In this document: positions 25,706 through 38,542 of the stretch, in pieces
How positions within the stretch are numbered: position 1 is the stretch's first letter
Layout of the letters: every line of letters begins with the position of its first letter
From: Osedax fenrisi
Lineage: Eukaryota > Annelida > Polychaeta > Sabellida > Siboglinidae
Direction of reading: 5' to 3'
DNA: 64,000 nt
Assembly: GCA_964019155.1 (NCBI GenBank)
Contig: OZ025240.1
Coordinates: forward strand, 78,795,330 to 78,859,329
Notes under the pieces: generated by a model
What the model was told of the DNA's origin: nothing
The model's input: only the letters and a program-made list of their open reading frames with translations
Database searches by the model: none
Made by a program: the position numbers and the translations under genes

Positions 25706-28365
25706 TATATATATATGTGTGGTTATTAATGTACTTATGATTACCATTTCGAAGTTTCTGGTTAGGTAATATTAATGATTTACGAGAATGTAAGAAGAGT
25801 GAAGTGATAATGCACGACCTACTTCTTAAATGGTACGTAAACCCACACACACACACACACACACACGCATACATACATACATACACACACAGGCACTACG
25901 AGTACGGTAACATATTCAGGGTATTCATTCTACACAAATGCATGATTGTGCCCTGTGAGAAGAGCCTCTACAAGGTTAGGACTGAGGTATTCACGTATGC
26001 TTATTGCACTAAAGGCCATTCTCCTCGAGTCATTACATGTAGCACGCATGTGAATAGATAGGACTAGAGTATTATCACTATAAATACATTAAATACTATA
26101 AATACAATTTAAGCAATCGACCAAATATCGAATAAGGAGATATATTTATAGTGAAACTAATGTTTTCCTATCTATTTACATGCAAACGCTGGCTACATTC
26201 GGTGACACTAGGAAACCCCTAATACTAAAGTAATAGAGCTTCATGTGTCCTAACACACAATATCACCTCGTATTGCTTGTAACGCTAATATATTCGTTGA
26301 ACAGAAGATATTGACCGATAGCAAGATTTATCCTAAAAACAGGCGATTGTACACCGGGCTGAGAAAAGTGGTCGGAGAAAGGTTGAAGGACATATCTTAA
26401 CATGTCTTAACATGTCTAAATCATTCGTAGTTATAGATATCTATATGTATAACTATTAAATCAAATCATTATTATTATCTATTCGATAATGTGCAATACT
26501 AAACCTCTACTATAATCAGTGATTATACAACACGTCTATATACGCATGCTTATACGCATGCTTATACGCATGCTTATACATATGTATACTCGTATATGTA
26601 TGCATACATGTATTTGTATTAACTTAAATGTAAGTATTAAATCAACTTAATACCGTGGTATTGCCATGCCATATCATTAATCACAAGTACGTGCACTTAC
26701 TAATCCGTACCTCTATTTCTTGATAGATTTCTGGGTAACGGACTAGCTACCAATGTAAATCATAGCGAATGGTCTAAGAGAAGAAACTGTCTTAATCCAT
26801 TCTTTAAAAAGAAGTTAGTTATTCGCAACATCATATAGTTAACGATATAAACTATATATGTTATATATATACGAACACTTTTTAGTTATTTATTCAAATT
26901 AATGAATATGTTCACTGCAACTGTAGTTGTTATAAAAGCATTCTAGCACAGTTAACAGTTAGCATTGATGCTTATAATATAGATATTAACTATAGTATAC
27001 ATAGTATGTATAAATGATTTAACTTTAAAAACCAACCTATAATGATTACTAAAATACAATTAAAATATATATAATCAACCCCCAAATATAAATAGGTATA
27101 TATATTTTTGTGATCCAATACAATCATGATTTTAATAATGATTGGAATTGATCATTAATTATAATGATTGGCATTGATCATTAATTATAATGATTGGCAT
27201 TGATCATTAATTATAATGATTGGCAATAACAATCATTTAAATTAAATATATATTTACTTGAATATAATTGATTATATTTGTTAGTGACAAATAAACTATT
27301 TATTAGTAGCAAGAGACTGTAGTGATGGTTACTATGGTAACCTATAGGCTCTACAAGGTCAACTGAAATAATTAAACATGTATGATGTATACTGTACAAT
27401 AAATAATAAGAGATGTTTCCTTCCGTAAAAGATTGAAGAAACATCTCTTATTATAACTATTTTTTATCATTAATAGAACTATATATTATAACACTTTATA
27501 GAATTATTTTTACTATTATTTAAGTATCTAAATAAACTATTATTATAATTACGAAATATAATTAATATACAATGAATTTAACAATGTAATTTTTAATTAT
27601 TATCATTTCTATGTGTAAACCTATTATTCAACATTGCAATACATGTCTACATAGTTATAATCCCTATGTAGCTCAGCAGGCTAAGGCTTCAGACACACAA
27701 GTAATAGGACACATTCACACCTAGTCCGAATCAATAAAATATGCCATAATATTTAGAAGTAATCGTATATAATTGTGTATAAAAAATTATCGCCTCTTGT
27801 TAAAACCATGGATGCCTTAACATGAGGGAATCTTTCGCTAAAATTAGAGATATTTCCCTATTTATAAAAACTTCATCTAATTTCATGGATCGGATGATAA
27901 GACTCCACCAAAATAACAATAACAATATATATATTACTATTACATCATGGCCTCTGTAGCGCTTCATAATATTATATATACATACATTAATACATTGCAC
28001 TTCACTACAATAGAAGTATACACGCGTACACCATCGCTTACCCTCTAACACCTCTAACACCCCCCACACAGTAGTCTGTACACTCGCGTGGGCAAGATCA
28101 ACGCAGTAGTCTCGTACTGGCTGCACAGACTACGGGACGGAGGAGATACCTGCGATATGTCCACATGGCTCAGTAACGTGTGTCTGGATATCATCGGGCA
28201 GGTGAGTCACGCGTGTTGTTATCTAGTCGAGTGTGTGTGCAATTACGGTGAATATTAGTTTGTATTTCTGGTGAATATATATATATATATATTTATAATT
28301 TACCAGATTATATTGAAAAATACATTTACATACATGTAAATAGGTAATTATATTACTCTTTATAT

Positions 28366-28401
<36 letters not shown>

Positions 28402-31400
28402 TATATATATATATATATATATTACATATATTACCCATTCTCTCCAATTTACGACTACGGCCATATTTACAGGTGGGATTCGGTATGAAATTTAGAGATT
28501 CTAAGGTGCATGAAGACATCGCAATGATACTAGAAATAATGTCCCGCCAAGCTCGAGATCCACTCTTTATGGTCGGCAGTTTAATATCGCATCATATTGT
28601 TATTCATAATTGTGTAAGATATATATGAATATAACTGTATTTTTTGTTTGCATTGACTAATATTAGATCAGTGTATATATGTTTTACCAGTACCACTATC
28701 TAATATAAAACTTGCTTATATATATTCATTTATCCGAATGAATACGATGATATATGGCTGTATCGAATCAATAAAGCTGATCGCTTTCACTGGTCCTATC
28801 ATTCATTCATTCATATAACTTTACTATTGAAATAATAACCTATACCCTAACACACGTGGAATGCAGCTGGGCTTTGGGGAATACCGGCTAAGGAAGAGAA
28901 CTAGGGAAGCCATCGTTAGACTAAGGACATCGTTCAAGGACAGGATTATCACACGTTGCAACGAGATGAGTGAGAGCAGCTGCGATGATGTGTTCTGTTC
29001 CGATATCCTCGATCACCTCATCCTATCTACTGGTTTACTACATGTGTAGATCATACATGTGTATATTAATATATTCGTATTAAATTTAATTTCAACATAA
29101 TTAGTATATTATTTTGATGTATCTTAATTATGTAAACATTAGTTTTTCAATAATATCAATGCTTACATCTGATTAATAATGATGATAACGATAATAATCT
29201 TTTATTATTATTGTTACGTAATCATGTATATTGATATATCTACTAATTAGGTATATATAGCAATAATATTCATGTATGCATGCAAACTTGTAGGCATGCA
29301 AATATGTTTACATGCTAATATGTTTACATGCTAATATGTTTACATGCAAATATGTATGCATGAACATGTTTATAATTAGATTCCAATAGACACTGAATTA
29401 CTTGACATATAATATCATGGTAATATAATTATGTAACGATAAGTATAAGATATTTTTATCATTATTATTATAATTAATATTATAATATGTATTTAAAGAG
29501 TTATTAATAACTTATTATAGAATATTCTATTAATTATATAATTAATGCTTATTGAGAAATATAGCTTTAAGATAAATGTAAATATGACAATTACGTGATT
29601 ACTTTCATGCTTTTAGAGAATAATAAATGTTTGGATATTGAAGACATACTGGATGACTTCACTACAATTATAATCGCAGGTTAACGTCACTCTAGATACG
29701 TGTATTTACATATATAATATAGTCATATCCAAGCGCATAACTCAGTTAATCTCGCTAATGTTAATGAGCTAGTTACAGTTATACATACAATAGTATAGTA
29801 TAGAAATTGTATAGAGAATAATAGTAAGGATAATTATTTATTATAAGTAAGTATTGTTTTATCTTTTCTTTTATCGTTTATATTATATACATGTGTTGTT
29901 CCCCCTAAAGGGCTACACAATTAATCTGTTCTACCGTCATCGCCCGTTACAAACCTATAGAGAATGTAACAACCATACACTGACGACTACATCGCTCTAC
30001 CCCAACAGGTCACGAGACATCAGCACATGCCCTAACGTTCGCATTAGTAGAGGTGCTACGGAACCCTGAGGTACTGAACAGACTCCAGCGAGAGATTCAC
30101 TCCGTTACGCACGAACGCAATGGTAATCTCATCGACGAAACTTTCCTCGGAAGGCTCACCTACATGGAAGATGTTAGCACGTCCTTCCTCTCCTTCCCCT
30201 CTATATCTCTCTAGTTTCATCCATATTATTCTCTAAACCTACCTAATCAATATGTATATATATATCACTGGCAATAACCCGAATACTCCGAGGTCTTAAT
30301 CAAACTATCAGGGATATAAATAATGATATTGGTAGCTAATTTAAGAGAAAAACAATGAAATTACATTATTTCAATAAACTATATCTATCTATAAATATAA
30401 TAATAATAATAATAATATTTAGTAAAATATTGTGTGTGTATTTCCTGTTAGTTTTCTAGTTTATAATAGTAGATTTTCCTCCTAAAGATCTTCAAAATAA
30501 TATAGAATATTTTCTGTTGTATATATATTCTATGATCTTCCCCATCTATAATGCATCTCTCCCCCTCTATAATGCATGCCTCCCCTTCTATAATGCATGT
30601 CTCCCCCTCTGCAATGCATCTCTCCCCTCTATAATGCATGCCTCCGCCCACACGAAGGTTCTCCAGGAGGTGCTCAGATTATACCCCGTCGTGTCGGCCA
30701 CTTCGAGAGAGAACTCCACTGCCGTCATGCTTGAGTCGATGCACATCCCTAAAGGGTTTGCACGCGCGATACTAATCAGTGTTATATTTATATACATGTG
30801 TGTGTGATTGTAATGGCAGGTCGTTTATCGTATTGTCTTTCTACGTGCTGCATAGATCTCTATCGAATTTCGACGGTCCGACGGAATTCGACCCGGATCA
30901 TATGAACAATAAGTTAGTAACATTTCCTATTTCTACTAGATAATAAACCTTGCGTAGATGTTTAGCTAACTACTTACTAAATAGCATTCACATATTGTAA
31001 ATGTTTGTTATTTATTCTACTTTATTCATAGATCTCCGTTTGCCTTTATGCCCTTTTCACTTGGTCAGAGAGCTTGTATCGGAAGACATTTCACAATGGT
31101 TATTGCACCTATATAATAATATATAGTTTATTAGGTAATCAAAAATAAATAAACAAAAATATTGAAGAAATAATATATATGAATTGATATCCAAATCGAC
31201 ATGGTACAACAATTAACATTAGGTTTACATTTAATAACAAAACGCCTTGGTTTATGCATGCCGAACGAATATGTTACATCACTACAGTTATCGATATGTG
31301 TATTACTTCAATGTATTCCTGTATCTATATAACTTTATATATATATGTGTGGTTATTGTGTCAGTCACAGGAGGCAGGATACGGGATGGATCCAAATGTC

Positions 31401-33108
31401 TAGAAAATTGTAGTCTTACAATACTATTTAGAATTGAACTTATATAATTTTGTACTAAAAATTACTGGATCTTGTTAAATGTATGGATTGCCTAATATGA
31501 GATCAGCTTCGAAGGGAAATTATTAGCGATGGGACATTATTGCTATTTGGTTATAAGTGAAAATTTCATCTATAAGTTTTTGGATGGGATGAAAGGATTC
31601 CATCAAAAAGAAAAATTATATATAGATTTAACGCCCCTTTTAAATAATGTTTATTTGTTAACGAAACTTTTTTTAACTCATATATTACATATTATTATGT
31701 ATTAACTTCTGAATATGATTAATAATTATTTTAAAATATATACCAAATTGGTGCCTCTTCGTTTTTCATATACTCCACGCTATGTCTTACAGTATAATTG
31801 TATATATATATATAATATATATTATGTATTTAATTAAAAAACTATATTTTTAATTTACTATGTTAATTTACTATATAAAGTAATTAACAAAATATTCGGA
31901 TTTAAAAATTACAAAATATAGAACATGCATATTGATTAAAATGACTAAATATGGGTTTATATAAGAGAAAATATACCTGGCATGTGTTTTACTGTTTATA
32001 TTTCATAATATATTATTCTTATAAATTAATATTATTCTCCATATGAGTATTTTACTATATGATAATGTATGCATTCATAGGATATTATTATCATAGAGTA
32101 AATCACGTATGTGAATGTAGAAGTGCGTTATTGTGGCCTCCATAAGCACACGAGCTACTAAAATATATCTTTTAAAACTAAAGTAAGCGTCGATTATTGA
32201 ATCAAGATATATATATCTATCTACTGATTGTAATTCGATCCACATCAATGTTACATCCCGTAAATCAATAGTGGGTTTCTGTGATGCATTAAACCGTACT
32301 TCAGTGATTACATCTCTTTTTTAAAATATACCCATGTTATTATTATTTATATATCTATTTGATTTCTTTTTTTCTCATAAATAGGGTGATAATGCCATAT
32401 TATAATTGTTGGTTTATCTCTGTCTTTGTGGCATACTTATGATAAGTCATTTAGCTATTTGCGATCTCTTATATGACTCGGGATGTATGGGCGTCAGTAT
32501 ACATTCTACTGGCTCTAGAATATTCACATGACGTAGGAATTTATCTTCCCTTATCAGAAATATATTATGCATACTAATTCTTAACTAAATCTGTGCTTTC
32601 TATATTAATATTATGTATATTGTTATATTATTTTACTTATGGCATATGTTAACCATCGTTCTTATTGTCATTTATTATTTATCATTAAATTATTGTTTCA
32701 TATCATTTTGTGTGTATTTAACACTCAATAAACCTAATATATATCTATATATATCTATATATATTATTTTAAAGATAAATTTTGATCAAATAAAACAATA
32801 CGTATATCAATATATTATATGTTATAAAATTTTATATATTATAAATATATTTTAATTTTATTTTTATATATTAATTATGATGTATATATATTCATATAGA
32901 ATATAGGATAAATATATATATATATATATAAATATAAAGGAATGTTCATTTTTAGATTGAGATGAAGATCATACTATCTAATCTTCTAATGACCTTTGAC
33001 ATGGAGCTCTACCCAACTTTATCAAAACACGCTCGGATTCACATCCTAGATAGAAGTACCCTTTCTCCACTGAACGATGTATTCGTTAAACTAACGAAAC
33101 GTGACTAA
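25340..33108 (+). CDS. Cytochrome P450, CYP46-like (14 recognised exons)
   Basis: Exons are about 25350-25441, 25755-25832, 25893-25974, 26305-26381, 26727-26813, 28072-28201, 28473-28613, 28867-29032, 29617-29679, 30009-30172, 30658-30755, 30820-30912, 31032-31098 and 32956-33108 (TAA). Every junction is GT/AG and every phase fits, totalling about 497 codons, close to the 500 of human CYP46A1. The first exon reads a hydrophobic membrane anchor, then IPGPP. Other landmarks are C-helix EWSKRR, I-helix AGHETS (split by an intron inside the Gly codon), ExxR in VLQEVLRLYP and the heme-binding FSLGQRACIG. CYP46 enzymes are ER-anchored monooxygenases; vertebrate CYP46A1 hydroxylates cholesterol at C24, but the substrate here is unknown. 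No in-frame ATG precedes the anchor, so a start exon is missing. The meander has DPDHM where PxRF is usual. Confidence 0.93.
25505..25735. repeat. (TA)n-rich intron 1 of the P450 gene
   Basis: Runs of TA at about 25491-25540 and 25674-25715, with TATTAGTACA repeated near 25540-25570. No coding content. Confidence 0.8.
26530..26575 (+). repeat. Short tandem repeat TATACGCATGCT
   Basis: Three copies of a 14-15 bp unit containing TATACGCATGCT in a P450 intron. Confidence 0.85.
27125..27235 (+). repeat. 26-bp tandem repeat in a P450 intron
   Basis: About four copies of a unit containing ATGATTGGCATTGATCATTA. Each unit contains the palindrome TGATCA. Confidence 0.9.
27660..27916 (+). mobile_element. 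tRNA-derived SINE, copy 3
   Basis: The A-box region GTAGCTCAGCAGGCTAAGGC is well kept. The B box is degraded (ACATTCACACC). The body has TTGTTAAAACCATGGATGCC and the 3' ACTTCATCTAA...GGATGATAAGACTCC end, then AACAATATATAT. It lies in the intron 26814-28071 of the P450 gene. Confidence 0.9.
28370..28432. repeat. (TA)n microsatellite in a P450 intron
   Basis: An almost uninterrupted TA run ending about 40 bp before the exon acceptor at 28472. Confidence 0.95.
29285..29365 (+). repeat. 17-bp tandem repeat in a P450 intron
   Basis: Four to five copies of a unit containing ATGCTAATATGTTTAC. Confidence 0.85.
30540..30645 (+). repeat. 20-bp tandem repeat just before a P450 exon
   Basis: Five copies of TCTATAATGCATGCCTCCCC-type units end about 15 bp before the acceptor at 30657. 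They appear to supply that intron's pyrimidine tract. Confidence 0.9.
31360..31626 (+). mobile_element. tRNA-derived SINE, copy 4 (head degraded)
   Basis: The head is barely recognisable (GGATACGGGATGGATCC). The body shows TTGTTAAATGTATGGATTGCC, CTTCGAAGGGAAATTATTAG, GTTATAAGTGAAAATTTCAT and TTGGATGGGATGAAAGGATT. It lies in the last intron of the P450 gene. Confidence 0.85.
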
Positions 33109-33990
33109 TGAACGCCATATTTACATAGTATTAGCAATAGTATTAGCATAACATAATATAAATTAGTATAAGTTTGAATATAATATACATTGTTATACTA
33201 TTAATAAGTATACAATTAATTAGTATAATTTAAAGTATTATACTATTAATTAGTATTAGCATACCTAAGTAGTATTTAGTATTATGGTATGTACATTGTA
33301 CACTCTAACAGTTTTTTATTTTGTATTTACGTATGTTAAATATCATATTACCGCTTAGATTTGTTAACATTAGCTATATAGCATGTATAAATAGGCATTC
33401 CTTAGCAAATAGTTATTTTAATTTTATATTATATGTATATATATATATATGTAAATAAATATATACATTAAAACAGTGATGTCAGGATTTATAAACTTAT
33501 TTGCATTGTGATATGAGTAAAACGAGAATACTATACATGAAATTATATATAGTTGATTATATTAATATTAATATATACATAATACATGCAATTTGTTCTA
33601 ATGATGATATATATCTAACCTTAGCTCATGGTATACATATACATTATTTATAATTATAATTTTATTTATTATTATCTATTTAGATGTGGATTATATACTC
33701 GTTAAATAATAATATATCATGTACCTTAACTTAACTTATAAACTATACCAATATTCAAACCCTTATATAAATATTATATATCATGATAATTTATTATTGA
33801 TCTATAAATATATGTAGAACCTACCTTTGCGAATACTTATAGCTAAATATTTAGGCATAACTTTTCTTGTAGGTGAATTATGAATAATATATAAATGTTT
33901 TTAATTTAAACTTGAAATCTGATAACAATATATACTATTTAATTATCATACATATTGGATTATAACATGCATACATCTGAAATTAAGTTT
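33109..33990. other. 3' flank of the P450 gene
   Basis: AT-rich, with imperfect repeats of TATTAGTATAA between 33120 and 33280. No coding or transposon feature was recognised. Confidence 0.5.
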
Positions 33991-34000
33991 GACGCATACT

Positions 34001-34697
34001 TACTTACTTACTTATGTCGAACTCCCGTTCGACCCTTCTTTACAATTTTCTTCCAATCATCACGTATCATCATAACATTACGTATTTCATTCACATCATC
34101 TAGTCCAGTATCCTTTTTTAAATTATCAATGTACGTCACAGCTTTTCTTCCTCTGTTGCTTTTTCCAGACGTTGGTTGCCATAAAATCAGATCATGAGCT
34201 ACTTCATCGTCGTGACGGATGCAGTGACCTGCTATTCGCAGACAACGAGTAGTTATAACATCGGTCATTTTTGGTAGTTCTTTATAGAGTTCAACATTTG
34301 TTATATGGTCTCTCCATGATACATTCAGAATCATTCTTAATAACCTTGTATAGCATCCATTTATTCTCCGTTCAAGTGATTTGTCGATCGTCCAAGTCTC
34401 ACTGCCATATAGTAGGATACTTTCAATAGTGGCTTGAAAAGTCCTAATCTTTAGTTTTCTTTTTAACTTGGAATTCCAGAGTTTTTTCAACTTGTGACAT
34501 GCCTGCCAAGCTAGTGCCTTTCGGATCTCAAAGTCTTTTGATGAGGTACTCATCCATGCACCCAAGTATTTAAAGTTATTTACTACTTTAATATCTTCAT
34601 TTAGTAATGAGTGGATATTTATTGGTTCACTTTGAGGAAAAGCCATTATTTCAGTTTTTCTTGAGTTTATTTTTAAACCTAATTTTAAAGCTTGGTC
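34001..34697 (-). mobile_element. 3' fragment of an RTE-like retrotransposon
   Basis: The minus strand encodes the end of a reverse transcriptase: KLGLKINSRKTEIM, FKYLGAW, then ILLYGSETWTIDKSLERRIN, TRCLRIAGHCIRHDDEV and GRKAVTYIDNLKKDTGL, the usual RTE-group C terminus. It ends in an (AAGT)n tail (34001-34016 on the plus strand, ACTTACTTACTT). The upstream part is missing, and the frame stops abruptly at 34697, where GC-rich sequence begins. Confidence 0.85.
34008..34646 (-). pseudogene. RTE-like reverse transcriptase, C-terminal remnant (212 codons open)
   Basis: An uninterrupted frame covers the thumb and C-terminal domain only. It lacks the palm with its YADD motif, so it cannot be active. 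It is intact enough to suggest recent insertion. Open coding continues in frame upstream of the first ATG to about 34697. Confidence 0.85.
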
Positions 34698-34699
34698 AT

Positions 34700-35491
34700 G
34701 GGACTGGGGCTCGCTTGCCGTTAAAGACCGCTTTGTTTCTTATGGCCGGGTCCATCGTTTCTCTCTTCGTGAAGGCTTTGGCTGTCTGGAAGGTTATGCC
34801 ACCATCCGTTGCCGCTGGCTCTTCATCTGAAGCTGCCGCTGCTCCGGCTTCGCCGTCCGCCCACTCATTTCCGATGAGCCCTATATGGCCGGGGACCCAT
34901 TGTAGCTAAAATCGCGTATTCAGCGAGTTTAGGATTCGGCGGGTCTCTGCTAGGTCTGAACCGTTGCTCAATCTAGGCGACTGTAGTGCTGTCAGTGCAG
35001 ATAATGAAGGGGCCTTGGTTCTCGCGGTTCTTGATCCAGCCAACTGTCAGTAGCATCGCTGTCACTTCTGTCTCATAGGAGGACGTAAGACGTCTTCCCT
35101 TGCGTGTGATGGAGGTGATGTTGACTGGGTCAGTGGCTGGACCTGATGTAACTACTGCTGCGCTTCCTCCATTTTTATATCCGCTTTCCGCCGATCCGTC
35201 CGCTTCTCCGGCTGCCGCGATGGTGTCCACTGTGTCCATGATCAGGGTTCTCTGGTCACAGGACTTATCGCTGCCGCCATGTAGTCGCGTATTTACCGTC
35301 CATGTTGGATCTCTGTCCCAGTTCCAGGGTGGCGCTTTCTTTGGAGCAAACCTCTCTCTAGGAAATTGGTCCAGGCCGATGCGCGCGCATTCTGCTTGAG
35401 CTAGGGTGCTGAAGCTCGACCTTTTCCATTTATGCTCGATAGGCGAGGTGAACAGTTTGTGGCGGGGAGCCTGACCTTTCTTAGGCAACAA
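34700..35491 (-). pseudogene. RNase H domain of the Ingi-like element
   Basis: Fragments carry ADGSAESGYKNGGSAAVV, SSYETEVTAMLL, IICTDSTTVA, and, in the last part (34909-34700), QWVPGHIGLIGNEWADGEAG. Together these hold the acidic and His residues of type I RNase H. At least one frame break separates the third and fourth motifs. Confidence 0.85.
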
Positions 35492-35599
35492 TGCAGTTAC
35501 GCCTGATATGCGTTTCGAAGGAAGTTAGCTCGGCCTCCGTGCGTAAGCATTCGAGAGGTGTGTCAGCCAGTTGACCTGTTAGGATACGTAGAGCCCGAT

Positions 35600-36900
35600 T
35601 CTGTACTCGTTCCAGAATGGCAACGTTCGACTTCGCAGGTCACGGTTTCCAAGTCGCGCCGCAGTAGTGCAGTGTGCTGTAAATCATGGCTGTATAGATC
35701 CGCGTCATGCATCGTCTGCTCCATCCCCACTCCTTGGATGACTGGGAGGATAGGATCCGGATCCTGGACATCACTCTGAGCTTGACAGAGTCGACATGTG
35801 GCCGAAAGGTCAGCGAGCGGTCAAAGGTGACCCCGAGGAACTTGGGAGTCTTGTTGAATATGAAGGGCTGGTTATTGAGGGTAATCGACGGAATCCACTT
35901 TGCTTCATGAGTGTCGGAAGTGAAGAACGACACTTTACACTTCCACGTGTTCAATTTTAGCTTGTGGAGATAACTCCACGCCGATACCCTGCGCACCGCC
36001 TCTTGAACCTTGCTCTCAGCAACAGTCTTAATACATGCTTCCGAATACACTCACCCCGCTCGGGACTTCTTCTCTAATACCATTAATATAGAAGAGGAAT
36101 AGTAGGGGTGAGAGTACAGCTCCCTGGGGCACTCCTTGTTGCATCTTTCTGCTGGCGCAGATAACGCCGTCGATCCACACTGCTGCCTTTCTATCGCAGA
36201 GGAATCCTCTGATCCAGCGGACGATAGTCCTCGATACGCCTTTCTCAATCATCAGCTCAAACAAGCGATTCCGTCATACCGTGTCTAACGCCTTACTGTA
36301 GTCCAGTAGTGCGAGGACGCAGCGCTTAGCGGGTCGAGTCTGGAATCCATCGCTGACTGATTGGGAGAGGCGGAGGATCCTCGCAGGATCTGAGGGTCCG
36401 AAAACCAGCCTGGTCCTGGCACCACCACTCATTGGACTCTGCCATGAAGGAGAGGCGGCTTGCCACAATTCTCTCCATGGTTTTTGCCACGCAGGAAGGA
36501 GTCGATCTGAATTGCCGGCTTACCCTTTTTCAATATGGGGAAAATTATAGCCTCCCTCCATGAAGCCGGGAAGATCCTGTTTTCCATGAATCATTGAAAA
36601 TGCGCAACATGAAGCTGGCTGCGATTGGGCCCATGGCTTTGATGAACCTTGGGTGAATCTTATCCTTCTCTGGCGCGCCTTTTACTTTCATGCTTGTGAT
36701 CGCGTTTGACATTTCTGCGGAATTAAATGGGATAGAGCTCGGGTCCTTAACTATTGGACCTATTAGGTATTCTTAATGCGGCATGCCTTGGGTATACTCA
36801 ACCTACTGGTCGCAGCGTACCTTTGTAGGAAGGCGTCTGCTTTGGCCTTGTTTGTTATGTATTCCCTCCCCTCGTGGACCAATGTTTCATTCCTGATGCT
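35600..36900 (-). pseudogene. Reverse transcriptase domain of the Ingi-like element
   Basis: Broken frames contain CVLALLDYSKALDTV (36274-36468), QQGVPQGAVLSPLLFLFYIN (36028-36264), then KLKLNTWKCKVSFFTSDTHE and PKFLGVTFDRSLTFRPHVDS (35640-36050). Where the catalytic YADD box should follow GVSV, the sequence reads FGSMYSEAC, so the box has been lost to a deletion or frameshift and the enzyme is dead. Confidence 0.85.
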
Positions 36901-36979
36901 TGCTGTGCTCCTTCCGTTCAATGACTTGATTGTGCTCCAGATCTTGTGGGGGTTCGAACTTGAGTCAGAGTCTTCGAGG

Positions 36980-38170
36980 AATTCCTTCTATCTGTTCTCC
37001 TTGCTCTCTCTGATCATATCCCGCACTGCCATACATGCCTCAATCCATTCATCCCGCTTGTTCGTAATGTCTCTCCTCAGCGCGTTTCGTCTCTTCACAG
37101 CCTCTCGTATGTCCCTAGACATCCACTCCTTCCCATTAACACTGCATTTGACTTTGCCAATTGTTTTGCTGGCCGCGTTAATCATTGCCATGTTCAAGAA
37201 TGTGGATCTGGAGTCTAGAGCACATTCGTGTATGGCCGCTGGTGCTACTGTCACCGCTTCGTCTACCGATTCAGCAAATAATCGGAAGTTAGCAGACTTC
37301 CAGTTCCATTTGAGTTCGGTACGGGATGGGGCGTTCAGAGTTGTCACCTGACAGTCAACGGTGATGAGTATGGGGAGGTGATCCGAGCCTAGGTATTCGG
37401 TCGTGCTCCATTCCACTCGATCCAACCAACTGCTGTGAACTAGTGTTATATCAGGCGCGCTGCTGCCTCCGGTACCTGGGTTAGTCCTTGTTGCGGCTCC
37501 GTCGTTCGCGATGCAGAAATCTTTTTCCATCAGCCACTCTTCGAGATTCGATCCCAGAGAGTATTCAGGTTGCCACCTGTCCAACATTTGACTATGTGCG
37601 TTTAGATCGCCCCCTGTGATTGCGTTCCGGTCATGAGGCAGTTCCGACATCTCAAACTCGTTACCGTGGTTTGCTCCTCTTGACGGGGGGCAGTAGACGT
37701 TGGATAGTAGAGTCTTGACGAAAGGTTTGGCTCTCAATTCAATCGATTGATTCTCCAGGAGGGAATTATGGGCACTGGGCGTGTTATCAATAGTTGTGAA
37801 GGGTATATCTTCCTTAATAAAAAATATAAGTCCCCCACCACTACCGACGCCCCTGTCTTTACGGACTGTAGAGTAGCCCTTTATAGCAGGGTTCTTGTCC
37901 AGGGCCCTCAGCTTCGTTTCCTGGTCATGATAATGTCGAGATTGAATTTCCTTATTCGGTCTTCGAGCTCTACCATCTTGGTCCTGATCCCGTTAGCGTT
38001 CCACAGTAGAATTTTGAGGCAGCCTCTTCTGCTTACATCGGCCTTTCTCGACTGGGCAGCTTGGCGCCGGTCTTCGCTAGCCACGCCCTTGTTGTTCGCG
38101 CTGGTCGAGCAGTTTTCGCAATGCCAGGAACCGGTGGATATGTGCATACTTTGTTCGCCTCTCGACATAT
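36980..38170 (-). pseudogene. AP endonuclease domain of the Ingi-like element
   Basis: Frame 38168-37908 holds a Cys/His-containing leader and the endonuclease start LKILLWNANGIRTKMVELED. Frame 37737-36988 holds GGDLNAHSQMLDRW and LGSDHLPILI, the catalytic Asp/Asn and SDH motifs. A frame break lies between them near 37740-37910. Confidence 0.85.
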
Positions 38171-38515
38171 TAGAGCAGCTTTTGTGGCAGGTACGCCGGC
38201 ATCCTATGCAGACAAGCGGGTGGGGCGAATACCTTACAACTTTTTCGCATTGCAGGCATTCTTAGGCGCGCTGGTTCCTGAAAGCCTTGGGGCTCCGATC
38301 GGTTGTCCAACCAGTGTGGGTACGGTCAATGGTAGGGGAGGCGTGCAGGAACGGGGTGGTATGCAGTCGCTGCAGGTCAAGTTTCCTGGAGTCTGTGATA
38401 CTCGTCTCAGGCCGCTACATTTCTCTTGCTTGTGCGAGGTCGCAATGCACGAGCCACATTTGAGGTGCGGCTGATTGGTTCTCAGCGTCCTTCCGCAGGG
38501 CTTCTAGCATGGTCC

Positions 38516-38542
38516 AGGGCCGGGGTTCGCTTCCACATCGCC
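38516..38542 (-). other. 2A-like ribosome-skipping motif
   Basis: The minus strand reads GDVEANPGP, matching the D-V/I-E-x-N-P-G-P consensus, preceded by a hydrophobic/basic stretch (LVVRMLLMRA) and followed by GPC and a stop. 2A peptides make the ribosome skip the last Gly-Pro bond, releasing the upstream peptide. They are known at the N terminus of several non-LTR retrotransposon clades. Confidence 0.85.

Noticed and set aside
36776..38474. Plus-strand frames of 137-191 codons in the GC-rich island
   Set aside because: The minus strand carries recognisable endonuclease and RT motifs; the plus-strand frames have no known motifs and arise from low stop-codon density in GC-rich DNA.
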